From the NCBI GenBank assembly GCA_002374055.1, contig DFLA01000037.1:1-48894 (forward strand): a DNA stretch of 48,894 bases. The letters run 5' to 3'. The notes under the pieces were generated by a model. The model was given only the letters and a program-made list of their open reading frames with translations, was not told the DNA's origin and ran no database searches. Shown here in pieces: positions 34,200 through 43,259 of this stretch. This DNA is from Caryophanales bacterium UBA3631. GTDB taxonomy: Bacteria > Bacillota_I > Bacilli_A > RF39 > UBA660. Every line of letters starts with the position of its first letter. The stretch's first letter is position 1. Position numbers and translations under genes: made by a program.

Positions 34200-35254
34200 T
34201 TCCAACTCCTAAATTTTTTCTTTAATTCTTTTCTATCAAAAATAATATTAGTATTCCAAATAAATAATAAAACAAGAACAATTAATACACCATAAACAAT
34301 ATAACTAAAATTATTATCAACATCTATAATATAAACAATAGATGCAAAAGCAAATAATAAATCAATTAAATAAATAATTAAAACAGTAGTTCTTTGAGAA
34401 AAATTACGACTTAACAATTGATGATGAACATGACATGCATCGCCTTCATAAATTTTTTCTCCCTTCAAAGCTCTGCGTATAATTGCAAACAAAGTATCAA
34501 GAATTGGAATAGCCAAAATAAGAAGAGGAATAATTAAAGAAGTCATAGTAACATTCTTAAATCCAAGTAATGCAATAACCGCAATTGTAAATCCCATAAA
34601 CATACTACCGGTATCACCTGCAAAAATCTTAGCTGGATAAAAATTATGAACCAAAAAACCTAAAGTAGAACCTAGCATTACAAAAGTCAAAACAAATTCC
34701 AAATCAACCTTATCAACCAAAATACCAATTATACCAATTGTAAGATAATATATCGCACTAATTCCACCACTTAAACCATCTAATCCATCAATCAAATTAA
34801 TACAATTAATACAAGCCAAAATAAAACCAATAGTCAACGGATATGTTAAAACACCAAAATTTAAATAAATACCAAAAGCACTTATATCAACAAGTAAAAT
34901 TTTACCATAAAAAGTGATAATACAAGCAGCAACAACTTGTCCAATTAATTTTTCCCATGGTTTTAAATCACAAATATCATCAAACATACCAGTAATTACA
35001 ATAATAAAACTACCTATTAAAACAGAATTCATCTGTTCACTGTGTTCGCCAAAAATCATATATCCAAGTAAAAAACCTAAAAATATACCTAAACCACCAA
35101 ATTTTGGCATAACCTTTTTATGAATATGTCTACCGCCTGGAACATCAACAGCTCCTACCCTAATAGCCATTTTTTTAATAAAAGGCATAATTAACGCAAC
35201 AAACGCAAATGGTATGAAAACCATCAATAAAATTTGTCCTATTAAATCACACAT
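34196..35254 (-). CDS. tagO: Undecaprenyl-phosphate N-acetylhexosamine 1-phosphate transferase
   Basis: A 352-residue membrane enzyme with about 11 helices that moves GlcNAc-1-P (or a related sugar) from its UDP donor to undecaprenyl phosphate, the first step of wall teichoic acid or O-antigen-type glycan assembly. Family motifs: VDVPGGRHIHKKVMPKFGG, the catalytic GMFDDICDL, NCINLIDGLDGLSGG, FPAK-like NFYPAKIFAGDTGSMF and the HVHHQLL loop typical of WecA/TagO rather than MraY. GGTGAG precedes the ATG. It heads the polysaccharide run, so it likely primes the polymer built by the downstream enzymes. Confidence 0.93.
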   Translation of the reverse strand: MCDLIGQILLMVFIPFAFVALIMPFIKKMAIRVGAVDVPGGRHIHKKVMPKFGGLGIFLGFLLGYMIFGEHSEQMNSVLIGSFIIVITGMFDDICDLKPWEKLIGQVVAACIITFYGKILLVDISAFGIYLNFGVLTYPLTIGFILACINCINLIDGLDGLSGGISAIYYLTIGIIGILVDKVDLEFVLTFVMLGSTLGFLVHNFYPAKIFAGDTGSMFMGFTIAVIALLGFKNVTMTSLIIPLLILAIPILDTLFAIIRRALKGEKIYEGDACHVHHQLLSRNFSQRTTVLIIYLIDLLFAFASIVYIIDVDNNFSYIVYGVLIVLVLLFIWNTNIIFDRKELKKKFRSWK

Positions 35255-35273
35255 ACTTTACTCACCTAATAAC

Positions 35274-35302
35274 ATTATATATTATTTTTAATAATAACTC
35301 AA
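35274..35302 (-). promoter_or_regulatory. Promoter of the tagO-led polysaccharide operon
   Basis: Minus strand: TTGAGT (35297-35302), 17-base spacer, TATAAT (35274-35279). About 15 bases of leader precede the tagO RBS and start. Confidence 0.6.
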
Positions 35303-35321
35303 ACAAATGAACAAAAAACAA

Positions 35322-35358
35322 CAAAAAAAATAAAAAACAACCTTAAAAAGGCTGTTTT
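35322..35358 (-). terminator. Terminator of the cohesin-like gene
   Basis: Minus strand: AAAACAGCC pairs with GGTTGTTTT (one G-U) across a T-rich loop, then a long T tract. It overlaps the stop codon. Confidence 0.75.
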
Positions 35359-37087
35359 AAAACTTAAACATATCATCATCATCTTTATTTTTTTTCTTTT
35401 TCTTCCTTAATGACTTACGTTCTTTAATAGATTCTTTTCTATTTTTTGTATTATTATAAACATTAGTAACACTTCTAGAAATTAAAGCAGTATGTCCTAA
35501 ACCTTCCTCAATTTCCTCAGTATCAAAAGAAACATCAGATTTATCTTCTACATTTAAATCAGAATCACTCAAAGGCTCATTTGAAGCATAATCTTCAATA
35601 TCATCTTGCTCATCAACCTGAGATTGATCATTATAATCCATATCATCACTATTAATTGAATCAGTTTGTTCATTCAAATTATCACTATACTCTTGAGAAA
35701 TGTTAGATTCAATTAAAGAATCACTATTATATGCCTTTTGATCCTCATTATTTATATCTTGTTTTAAAACCTTCTTCAATTTCTTATTTTTAGAAACAAC
35801 ACAAACAATAATCATAATAAACTCAAAAATGCATAACCCAATTAATCCAAACAAAATATAAGAATAACATTTACTATTAACCTTACTTGAAGAAACATAC
35901 TTTTGCAATGTTCCCTCACTCGAATCATAACTATAGAAATTTTTCTCACCAGTCTCTAAATTAATACCATATAATAACGAATAAGAACCATCTTTCAAAT
36001 AACCATTGTATTCTTTATCGCCTATCTTAACAAGACCAGACTTATATCCAATAGGAGCATCCGCATTCTCAATCAAAGAAATATACAAACCACCAATATT
36101 AATTTCATTATAAACAATGAACTTATCATTCTTAGAATCATAACTAAACAACTCAATCTTACCCTTATCATTCATAAGTCCAACTAAATAAATATCAGTA
36201 ATTTCACTATGATAACAAGGAACACTCTCACCCTTAATTAAAATAGTACTTGTTTTATAAGTAACATTTGCCTTTGGTAACTTATCACTTTTACGAACAA
36301 CAGAATAATTCTTATCATTAACTTTTACATCAATTGGAGATAACTCTTTAACAATAACATTAACTTTATAAGTCCTAGTATCACCATTCTCAGCAGTAAC
36401 AACAATTTTTATCTCATTGTCACCCTCTTTAACATCATAGTCACCTATTCCACTAACACTAGCATTACCATCATTTGCAGTAGCACCTATCTTAACCTTT
36501 TTAGTATCATTTGGAACACTAACACTATACTCTGTAACATTACTATCAAAATCAATATTAAATCCTTCAATAACTAAAGAACTTAAACTATTATCATCAC
36601 TATACTTATAACTATTAGAAGGCGTATTACCAGAACCACCATTAGATCCACCATTAGATCCACCACTAGATGGCTTAACAACATTAATAGTAGTAGAAGT
36701 AGAACCACTTACACTTATAGAACTATCATCATCAAATGCATAAGCATCAATACCACTAATAGAAAAGCTAGCACTACCAGCACTTATAGCCTTAAAAGTC
36801 CAACTATAATTAACAGACGTCCTACCACTATCAGAAGAATTAATAACATGTTGCGCAGATTCAGCAGTAGTAGATGAATAACTCAATACAGAATCATCAT
36901 AACTAATAAAATACTCCCATGCACCAATCTTTGAAGAAGATGACAAAGAAACATTAATAGTTACAGTATCCCCAACATAAACAGACGAAGGAGCACTAAT
37001 ACTTACATTAGCGCTCGCAGCACTCACTATGTTAGGAGTTAAAAACAATATAAATAAAGAAAATAAAACCAAAAAACCTTTTTTCAT
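35357..37087 (-). CDS. Membrane-anchored cohesin-like surface protein with cytoplasmic tail
   Basis: A 576-residue protein. Signal peptide 1-23 (cut after VSA); residues ~25-137 have a cohesin-type fold pattern (VSISAPSSVYVGDTVTINVS, GAWEYFISYDDSVLSYSS, TFKAISAGSASFSISGIDAY). A Gly/Ser linker (142-154) leads to a cadherin-like beta-sandwich repeat (~165-247, ending TRTYKVNVIVKE). Then come ~150 residues of unassigned extracellular sequence, one membrane helix (~408-431), and a ~145-residue acidic, then lysine-rich tail in the cytosol. It is eight bases downstream of a dockerin-bearing wall hydrolase, whose likely partner it is. GGAGG precedes the ATG. Confidence 0.82.
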   Translation of the reverse strand: MKKGFLVLFSLFILFLTPNIVSAASANVSISAPSSVYVGDTVTINVSLSSSSKIGAWEYFISYDDSVLSYSSTTAESAQHVINSSDSGRTSVNYSWTFKAISAGSASFSISGIDAYAFDDDSSISVSGSTSTTINVVKPSSGGSNGGSNGGSGNTPSNSYKYSDDNSLSSLVIEGFNIDFDSNVTEYSVSVPNDTKKVKIGATANDGNASVSGIGDYDVKEGDNEIKIVVTAENGDTRTYKVNVIVKELSPIDVKVNDKNYSVVRKSDKLPKANVTYKTSTILIKGESVPCYHSEITDIYLVGLMNDKGKIELFSYDSKNDKFIVYNEINIGGLYISLIENADAPIGYKSGLVKIGDKEYNGYLKDGSYSLLYGINLETGEKNFYSYDSSEGTLQKYVSSSKVNSKCYSYILFGLIGLCIFEFIMIIVCVVSKNKKLKKVLKQDINNEDQKAYNSDSLIESNISQEYSDNLNEQTDSINSDDMDYNDQSQVDEQDDIEDYASNEPLSDSDLNVEDKSDVSFDTEEIEEGLGHTALISRSVTNVYNNTKNRKESIKERKSLRKKKKKNKDDDDMFKF

Positions 37088-37095
37088 ACAACCTC

Positions 37096-39459
37096 CTATT
37101 GTTTAATCAAATTAATACCTAAAATATGTTTTTGAATCTTCAATAAATCCAAAGCATTAATCTTTCCATCGCCACTAGGATCTCCTGCCTTAACAAAAGC
37201 ACCAGAAAGTTTATTAATACCTAAAATATGCTTTTGCACTTTCAATAAATCTAATGCATTAACCTTTCCATCACCAGATGCATCACCATAGATAACAACA
37301 GTTAATTTAACACTCTTATCTCCATCCTTAATTTCAACAGTAGCTCCAGTACCAATGAAATCACTTTCAATAGTTTTTCCACTAGAATTTTTAACAACAA
37401 CAGTAGCATTGGCATCATTCTTCTTAATAGAATTAATAACACTACTAGCCTTAGTACCTAGAGCAATCCCACTTACATAACTATTATTAATTTTATAACC
37501 AGATTTAGTAACAACACTACTTAAATCAACATTACCAGTTGTTGGATTATTATCACTTGGAGCACTTGGTGTTGGAACAGGTGCTGGAGTAACACTCTTC
37601 TCTCGATGAACATTAACAGTATATTTTTTAACACTACCATTTTGAGCAGTAACAGAAACCTTAATAGAATTATCACCTTCATTAACATTAATAGTTCCAC
37701 TAGCACTTCCAGTACCACTTATACCACCAGAAATTTTAGAATAACCATTAACTGTTCTAGCACTCAATTTAATGCTACTAGTACTTGAAGAAACATAAAC
37801 ATCATAAGAAGTATTCGCACCATCAAATCCAGTAACACTACTACCATTTACCTTTAACTCACTTAAATAATTATTAGGATTCAAAGGACTAGGTAAAACA
37901 TACATTTTTTCCATATTATTATAAACAGGAATAGTAAACACAAATTCATTACCAAGCATACTAAACTTACTATAAGTTGAATAAGTACTGCTTGCCTCAC
38001 TAAGTGGAGCACGTAAATTAGTCATATATTGATGAGACCCAACCTTAGATTGACCATTATTAACATTAAATTTTTGTAAATACTCAGTATACTGATTATT
38101 ATTAATATAACCATCACTTATAAATTCAGCACCACCAATAATAGCTTTCTTCAAACTATTCCAAGGTCTTCCATAATAAGTACTCTTCTCATATCCATCC
38201 TCGCCACCATTAGCGTAAATCAAACCCTTCTTCCAGTTGTCAGCACCACTATAAGCACCTATATTATAGGCATTATATAAATTATGATACCAATTGCCAT
38301 TATATTCAAACCAATCGCCACTAATAACAGAAGTAGAATCCCCTATTTCCTGGCGAGTACGACTAGCTAAATGAAGAGGACTAACATTAAAAGTTCTAGC
38401 AGCCTCCATATAATAATCCGCATAATTACCATCATAACTACCTAAACGAGTACCAGACAAAATATTCTTAACCTTATCAATAGTATGATAATTAGCGTCA
38501 TAATTTAACTTTTCAAACATAAAAACATAATCAGGTTTTAAATAAAGTCTTGGATCCATATAATAACTTACAGTTGCATGATTAGCAGCATACCAATTGC
38601 TACCATCTTGTACATAAAAAGTATCATTATAATAATTATATGAACCACCAGCAGTAGACCTATGACCCACTTCATCACCTTGAATTAAACTAGTACCAAC
38701 AGCACTTTCCAAAGAAGTAACAGTAGAATAATCCATATTAGTTTTCATTGCCTCAAACTTCCAATTAGGATATCTAGCATGTAATTCATCTAAATAAGGA
38801 AAATAACTATCAGGAAATCCCGCATTTTTCAATTTATTATTATAATCACTTAAACTATTACTCTTATAAAACTGTTGAGCATACTTAGATAAAGAAGTAG
38901 TAGTTACATACTTACCGCAAACATATCCAGTAGCACCACCGTTTTTAACCTTATACCAACTATAACATCCATTAGCAGTAGACATATCAGTATCAATTAT
39001 TTCAACCTTATCACCACAATTTAAATTAGCAACAGTATATCCACCACCAGCTTCACTTCTCATAGGTAAACTAGTTGCATCCTCGTAACAAGCAATAATA
39101 CCATTAGAACCACTCAAATCAATACTATTATATCCACTATTATCGCCCTCACTAGAAGGAATAATATCAAAAAATTCACTACAAATATACCCATATTGAC
39201 CAGAAAAAGAAACCTTATACCACTTTCCAGTACTACAGCCATTAGAACCATCACTAGTACCAAAAGGATTAGAATCAGTAACAGTATAAACATTACCATA
39301 CCCGGCATCTTCCAATAAAGTTTGATAACTAGTACCAGCGCCACTTCTTACACGTACATCAGTACCAGTAACCTTACCAGTTAAAGCAAAAACATTATTA
39401 TTCATAAAAAGAGTCATCATAAAAATTAAAGAACAAATTACTAACTTTCTTAACCTCAT
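37096..39459 (-). CDS. Secreted N-acetylglucosaminidase with SH3, cadherin-like and dockerin domains
   Basis: A 787-residue wall hydrolase. Signal peptide 1-25 (ends VFA); two bacterial SH3 domains (~26-97 and ~120-186); a glucosaminidase domain (~330-480, catalytic Glu in ASRTRQEIGDS near residue 371) that cuts beta-1,4 bonds after GlcNAc in peptidoglycan. Then a cadherin-like repeat (~527-618), a Pro-rich linker, and a C-terminal type I dockerin (724-785) with two calcium-binding repeats GDASGDGKVNALDLLKVQ and GDPSGDGKINALDLLKIQ. The dockerin should bind a cohesin, and the next gene encodes a cohesin-like protein. The ATG at 39459 follows GGAGG. Confidence 0.88.
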   Translation of the reverse strand: MRLRKLVICSLIFMMTLFMNNNVFALTGKVTGTDVRVRSGAGTSYQTLLEDAGYGNVYTVTDSNPFGTSDGSNGCSTGKWYKVSFSGQYGYICSEFFDIIPSSEGDNSGYNSIDLSGSNGIIACYEDATSLPMRSEAGGGYTVANLNCGDKVEIIDTDMSTANGCYSWYKVKNGGATGYVCGKYVTTTSLSKYAQQFYKSNSLSDYNNKLKNAGFPDSYFPYLDELHARYPNWKFEAMKTNMDYSTVTSLESAVGTSLIQGDEVGHRSTAGGSYNYYNDTFYVQDGSNWYAANHATVSYYMDPRLYLKPDYVFMFEKLNYDANYHTIDKVKNILSGTRLGSYDGNYADYYMEAARTFNVSPLHLASRTRQEIGDSTSVISGDWFEYNGNWYHNLYNAYNIGAYSGADNWKKGLIYANGGEDGYEKSTYYGRPWNSLKKAIIGGAEFISDGYINNNQYTEYLQKFNVNNGQSKVGSHQYMTNLRAPLSEASSTYSTYSKFSMLGNEFVFTIPVYNNMEKMYVLPSPLNPNNYLSELKVNGSSVTGFDGANTSYDVYVSSSTSSIKLSARTVNGYSKISGGISGTGSASGTINVNEGDNSIKVSVTAQNGSVKKYTVNVHREKSVTPAPVPTPSAPSDNNPTTGNVDLSSVVTKSGYKINNSYVSGIALGTKASSVINSIKKNDANATVVVKNSSGKTIESDFIGTGATVEIKDGDKSVKLTVVIYGDASGDGKVNALDLLKVQKHILGINKLSGAFVKAGDPSGDGKINALDLLKIQKHILGINLIKQ

Positions 39460-39484
39460 ATTAGCCTCCTCTACCCTATATAAC

Positions 39485-39513
39485 ATTATAACAAAATTCG
39501 ACAAAAAAATCAA
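39485..39513 (-). promoter_or_regulatory. Promoter of the glucosaminidase-cohesin operon
   Basis: Minus strand: TTGATT (39508-39513), 17-base spacer, extended -10 TGTTATAAT (hexamer 39485-39490). Confidence 0.65.
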
Positions 39514-39540
39514 ATTAAAACAGCTATTTCCAACAATTAA

Positions 39541-39572
39541 CAAAAAATAAAAAATAGTACTTTAGTACTATT
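39541..39572 (-). terminator. Terminator of obgE
   Basis: Minus strand: AATAGTACT pairs perfectly with AGTACTATT (39564-39572 and 39553-39561) around a two-base centre, then a T tract. It overlaps the obgE stop. Confidence 0.75.
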
Positions 39573-40839
39573 CCTTATAATCAAACTCAAAATCAAGAAT
39601 TCTTACATTATCTCCTTCTTCTGCACCCATTTCTCTTAACTTATCATCAATACCCATACGTTTCAATTTATTAGAAAATCTTAATACAGCCTCATCAGAA
39701 TTAAATCTAGTCATCTTTAATAACTTCTCAACCTCATCTCCACGAATAACCCATGTATTACCATCACGAGTAATAGTAAAAGGAACCTTCTCCTCAAACT
39801 TATATAAAACATGACTTTCAAATTTCTCTTCAGTATATAAAGGTTGTTTCTCAATCTTATCAAGCATATCAGCTAAAGCATTAACAACAATATCCAAATT
39901 ACTATCAGTCATTGCAGAAATAGGATAAATAGGTAAATCAACATGTTTCTTAAATTCCTCTAAATTCTTAGAAGCACCTTCTACATCCATCTTATTAGCA
40001 ATAACAATCATAGGCTTATCCATTATTTTAGAATTAAAACTTTCTAACTCCTTATTAATAATACAAAAATCATCATAAGGATTTCTTCCTTCAAAACCAC
40101 TCATATCAACAACATGAGCAATAACACGAGTTCTTTCAATATGTCTTAAAAATCTATCACCAAGTCCTTCACCTAAAGAAGCACCCTCAATTAATCCAGG
40201 TAAATCAGCAACTACAAAACTTCTACCCAAAGACGCACCAACAACACCTAAATTAGGTTTTAAAGTAGTAAAATGATAAGCAGCAATCTTAGGACGAGCC
40301 GCAGAAATTCTAGAAATCAAAGTACTCTTACCAACACTAGGCATACCAACAAGCCCAACATCAGCTAACAACTTTAATTCAATCTTTACAAGACGCCTCT
40401 CTCCAGGCTCACCATTTTCAGAAATACTAGGAGCTGGGTTACTACGAGTAGCAAGTGCAATATTACCTCTACCACCACGTCCACCATGAACAACAATTGC
40501 CTTATCATCCTTATGAGTCAAATCAGCAATAACCAAATTAGTATCACAATCAGTAATAACAGTGCCAAGAGGAACACGAACAATAACATCCTCTGCATTC
40601 TTACCATGCATACCCTTACCCATTCCATTCTCACCATTATTACCACGAATTAACTTTTTATACCTTAAATCTAATAATGTATTTAAACCTTCATCAACAA
40701 CAAAAACTATATCAGAACCATGGCCACCATTTCCACCAAAAGGGCCACCCATCTCAACATACTTCTCACGACGAAAAGCCATACATCCATTACCACCACT
40801 ACCGGCTTCCAATTGCAATGTAACCTCATCAACAAACAT
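39568..40839 (-). CDS. obgE: GTPase Obg, ribosome assembly and stress factor
   Basis: A 423-residue GTPase that helps mature the 50S subunit and links it to stress and, in Bacillus, sporulation. The N-terminal glycine-rich Obg fold (GSGGNGCMAFRREKYVEMGGP), the G1 loop GMPSVGKSTLI, switch VADLPGLIEGA, G4 NKMD and the C-terminal OCT domain (EEKVPFTITRDGNTWVIRGDEVEKL) are all there. The ATG at 40839 follows GAGGTGA; a GTG nine bases earlier is less likely. It follows rpmA, as in B. subtilis, but spo0B is missing from between them. Separate from rpmA by a terminator. Confidence 0.97.
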   Translation of the reverse strand: MFVDEVTLQLEAGSGGNGCMAFRREKYVEMGGPFGGNGGHGSDIVFVVDEGLNTLLDLRYKKLIRGNNGENGMGKGMHGKNAEDVIVRVPLGTVITDCDTNLVIADLTHKDDKAIVVHGGRGGRGNIALATRSNPAPSISENGEPGERRLVKIELKLLADVGLVGMPSVGKSTLISRISAARPKIAAYHFTTLKPNLGVVGASLGRSFVVADLPGLIEGASLGEGLGDRFLRHIERTRVIAHVVDMSGFEGRNPYDDFCIINKELESFNSKIMDKPMIVIANKMDVEGASKNLEEFKKHVDLPIYPISAMTDSNLDIVVNALADMLDKIEKQPLYTEEKFESHVLYKFEEKVPFTITRDGNTWVIRGDEVEKLLKMTRFNSDEAVLRFSNKLKRMGIDDKLREMGAEEGDNVRILDFEFDYKE

Positions 40840-40881
40840 ATATGTCACCTCAAATCATATTAATTATACATGAAAATAAAA

Positions 40882-40908
40882 GAAAAAAAAAGAAGAAATT
40901 CTTCTTCT
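40882..40908 (-). terminator. Terminator of the rplU-prp-rpmA operon
   Basis: Minus strand: AGAAGAA pairs with TTCTTCT (40902-40908 and 40891-40897), 4-base loop, then a run of eight or nine Ts. Confidence 0.75.
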
Positions 40909-40910
40909 AA

Positions 40911-41201
40911 TTAAATTTCTGGATAAACACTAGCTTGTTTCTTGTCTTTTCCAACTCTTTCAAACTTAACATATCCTGAAACTTTTGCGTATAAAGTATC
41001 ATCAGAACCAATTCCTACATTATTACCTGGATAAATTTTAGTTCCACGTTGACGATATATAATAGATCCACCACTTACATATTCGCCATCAGCAGCCTTA
41101 GCTCCTAATCTCTTAGAAATTGAATCTCTACCATTCTTAGTTGAACCTTGTCCTTTTTTATGTGCAAATAATTGAATATTTAACTCTAATAACTTTAGCA
41201 T
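40911..41201 (-). CDS. rpmA: 50S ribosomal protein L27 with cleavable N-terminus
   Basis: A 96-residue L27, which reaches the peptidyl-transferase centre. The start [20 protein letters not shown] carries the Firmicute leader that must be removed between Phe12 and Ala13 by the Prp protease; [15 protein letters not shown] and [15 protein letters not shown] are L27 core. The ATG lies 7 bases inside the prp gene, so protease and substrate are made together. Confidence 0.98.
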   Translation of the reverse strand: MLKLLELNIQLFAHKKGQGSTKNGRDSISKRLGAKAADGEYVSGGSIIYRQRGTKIYPGNNVGIGSDDTLYAKVSGYVKFERVGKDKKQASVYPEI

Positions 41202-41509
41202 GAGTGCACCTCCTTAATAATAATATTTTTCTCATATTGTTTTTCTAAATCTTTTAACAAACTAACCATATTATCAATCAAAGTATCAGTTACATCATTA
41301 TGATTAAGTATATCAATACTTAAACCATTAGAATTATTATAACTAATTGAATCATTTCTTAACCTTACAATCGCATTAACACTAGTTATGACAATACTAG
41401 AAACACTTGCACAAACAATATCTTTTCCATAAACATCAAAACCAGCATGCCCAGTAATAGCAATAGACTCAATCAAACTATTATTATACTTTAAATTAAC
41501 CTTTATCAT
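41195..41509 (-). CDS. prp: Ribosomal-processing cysteine protease Prp
   Basis: A 104-residue cysteine protease that trims the L27 leader. The catalytic His21 and Cys33 are seen in [19 protein letters not shown], the family signature. It lies between rplU (2 bases away) and rpmA (7-base overlap), the standard Firmicute order (ysxB in B. subtilis). Confidence 0.95.
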   Translation of the reverse strand: MIKVNLKYNNSLIESIAITGHAGFDVYGKDIVCASVSSIVITSVNAIVRLRNDSISYNNSNGLSIDILNHNDVTDTLIDNMVSLLKDLEKQYEKNIIIKEVHSC

Positions 41510-41511
41510 AA

Positions 41512-41814
41512 TTATTTAACTTTAATTGATTTAATAGTTACCTTAGTATATGGTTGACGATGACCTTGAGTTCTACGATAATTCTTCTTAGAATTATACT
41601 TAAAAACTAAAACTTTCTTAGCCTTACCATTCTTTTCAACTGTAGCAGTTACAGTTGCACCTTTAACATAAGGCTTACCAAGAACACCATCTGCCATTAA
41701 AACCTTATCAAAAGTGATCTCACTACCAGCTTCTGCATCCAATTTTTCAATATAAAGAACTTTACCTTCTTCAACTAAGTATTGCTTTCCACCTGTTTCA
41801 ATAACAGCTTTCAT
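41512..41814 (-). CDS. rplU: 50S ribosomal protein L21
   Basis: A 100-residue L21 that binds 23S r[28 protein letters not shown] is split at its start by the usual family pattern, and the C-terminus [20 protein letters not shown] is the L21 signature. AGGAGG is just upstream. First gene of the rplU-prp-rpmA operon, behind an L21 leader RNA and a consensus promoter. Confidence 0.98.
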   Translation of the reverse strand: MKAVIETGGKQYLVEEGKVLYIEKLDAEAGSEITFDKVLMADGVLGKPYVKGATVTATVEKNGKAKKVLVFKYNSKKNYRRTQGHRQPYTKVTIKSIKVK

Positions 41815-41901
41815 ATTATTCCTCCTTTTACCTAAGACTCGCCATTAAGGCACATTTCTGTTTAAAACCTTTTCAGTGCGGTTGTAGAGAGGCTCTACAC
41901 G
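41815..41901 (-). ncRNA. L21 ribosomal protein leader RNA
   Basis: The 5' leader of rplU on the minus strand. It opens with a perfect hairpin (TGTAGAG, loop, CTCTACA at 41883-41899), followed by ACCGCACTGAAAAGG and the later GTGCC segment, matching the general L21_leader layout of Firmicutes, which is thought to let L21 control its own operon. Position, length (~87 bases) and motifs fit; a covariance-model search was not possible. Confidence 0.75.
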
Positions 41902-41907
41902 TCCTAC

Positions 41908-41936
41908 ATTCTACCATAATTTATATCGATTGTCAA
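41908..41936 (-). promoter_or_regulatory. Promoter of the rplU-prp-rpmA operon
   Basis: Minus strand: TTGACA (41931-41936), 17-base spacer, TAGAAT (41908-41913). It lies in the last codons of the SpoIVFB-like gene, so the ribosomal operon can run independently of the upstream genes. Confidence 0.85.
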
Positions 41937-42669
41937 ACATTTTTGATAGTTTTTCATATTCAGAAATATACATTCCATTATCATAAAATAAATGGCCACA
42001 CCACAAATACATATGATTAACCCCACTAACCCTTTTAACACACTTAAAATTAAAACAATTACTATACCTTTCAAACAAAAACTTATAAAAAATAATACCA
42101 TGATTCCTAAACTCACATACAACCTTAAAAAACAAAAAACACAAAACCAAAAAAATTAAAAAATCAAAATGACCAACAAAAATAACAACCAGAAAAATAA
42201 AAAACATAGAAACAATCATAAGTATAATATGAGAATACTTAAAAGGAAAAAAAACACATAAAAAAACATATAAAAACTTAGAACCATCTAAAGGATAAAT
42301 TGGTAACAAATTAAAAAAAAGCAAAAGAAAATTATAATAAACAACACTATCAGGCAAAACAAAAAAATGACTAATAAAAAAATAAAAAACAATTTGAAAC
42401 AATGGACCCATCAAAGTAACAATAAACTGTTCAAATAAACTCGTATTTAAATAAATATTAAAAACAGTTAAACCGCCAAAAGGCAACAAAATAACCTTAT
42501 CAATTTTCCAAGAAAACAAAAGACCACTAAAAATATGACCCAATTCATGAACAAAAACAATAATAGAAAAAAATAAAAAATCCCTAATATTACCAGTAAA
42601 TAAGCATATAAACATAACAATATAAAAAAAAACATGAATCCTAAATATATTTCTTATAGTCAAGAACAT
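41911..42669 (-). CDS. spoIVFB: SpoIVFB-like site-2 protease (M50)
   Basis: A 252-residue intramembrane zinc metalloprotease. In B. subtilis SpoIVFB releases pro-sigma-K in the mother cell. The zinc motif VHELGH is at residues 40-45, and NLLPIYPLDGSK supplies the third ligand (Asp). Six or so helices are present, then a cysteine-containing C-terminal domain of ~70 residues. The ATG at 42669 has AAGGA upstream and makes a 29-base overlap with the spoIVFA-like gene. Order next to spoIVFA and rplU supports the name; the actual substrate is untested. Confidence 0.85.
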   Translation of the reverse strand: MFLTIRNIFRIHVFFYIVMFICLFTGNIRDFLFFSIIVFVHELGHIFSGLLFSWKIDKVILLPFGGLTVFNIYLNTSLFEQFIVTLMGPLFQIVFYFFISHFFVLPDSVVYYNFLLLFFNLLPIYPLDGSKFLYVFLCVFFPFKYSHIILMIVSMFFIFLVVIFVGHFDFLIFLVLCFLFFKVVCEFRNHGIIFYKFLFERYSNCFNFKCVKRVSGVNHMYLWCGHLFYDNGMYISEYEKLSKMFDNRYKLW

Positions 42670-43228
42670 TACCATCCTTCTTAAATACCAAATACAAATT
42701 ATTATCACAATTACCAATTAAACTTCCCTTAGAAATATACTCATACATAGAAACATTAACATTACCCATATTAGAATACCATATATTAACCCCATCACTA
42801 GTCTCAATAATTACAGTATTACCATACCCTTCCTTATCACCAATATAAACAACAAGACCATTATCTATAGAAGGCACTAAATAATTACTAGAAACACTTA
42901 AACTTACACCCTCCAAATAATCATGACTATCACTATAAACCAAAGACTCATTAAAAACAGACTCAGTAGATTCAAAAAAATCACTAAAAGGCAAAACACC
43001 ACCAAAATACTTACCATATAATCCATTTAAATATGCAAAATTAAAATTAACATCAATAACATTAGTATTGAAAAAAGACTTAAAATCCGAATTACCCTTT
43101 AAAAAAATAAGACAGACAACAGTTAAAAGACAAGTTATCAAAAACTTATTAAAAAAGTGCACAAAAAAATAAGATAAACCATTACTTTTCTTATTTTTAT
43201 TTTTCATATAAATATCATAATTAGACAT
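42641..43228 (-). CDS. spoIVFA: SpoIVFA-like membrane protein with degenerate LytM/M23 domain
   Basis: A 195-residue protein with one membrane helix (about 30-46) and an external domain. Its last ~80 residues resemble an M23 fold (NGLVVYIGDKEGYGNTVIIE, then ISKGSLIGNC), but the zinc-binding histidines are absent (YSN where HYAH would be), as in B. subtilis SpoIVFA, which inhibits and anchors SpoIVFB. GGTGA precedes the ATG. It lies between mreD and the spoIVFB-like gene; minCD, found here in Bacillus, is missing. Confidence 0.8.
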   Translation of the reverse strand: MSNYDIYMKNKNKKSNGLSYFFVHFFNKFLITCLLTVVCLIFLKGNSDFKSFFNTNVIDVNFNFAYLNGLYGKYFGGVLPFSDFFESTESVFNESLVYSDSHDYLEGVSLSVSSNYLVPSIDNGLVVYIGDKEGYGNTVIIETSDGVNIWYSNMGNVNVSMYEYISKGSLIGNCDNNLYLVFKKDGNVLDYKKYI

Positions 43229-43259
43229 AATATCACCACTAAATACTATGAAAAAAAAA

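Noticed and set aside
41904..42122. Alternative minus-strand frame of 72 codons
   Set aside because: Lies wholly inside the SpoIVFB-like gene in another frame; a by-product of AT-rich sequence.
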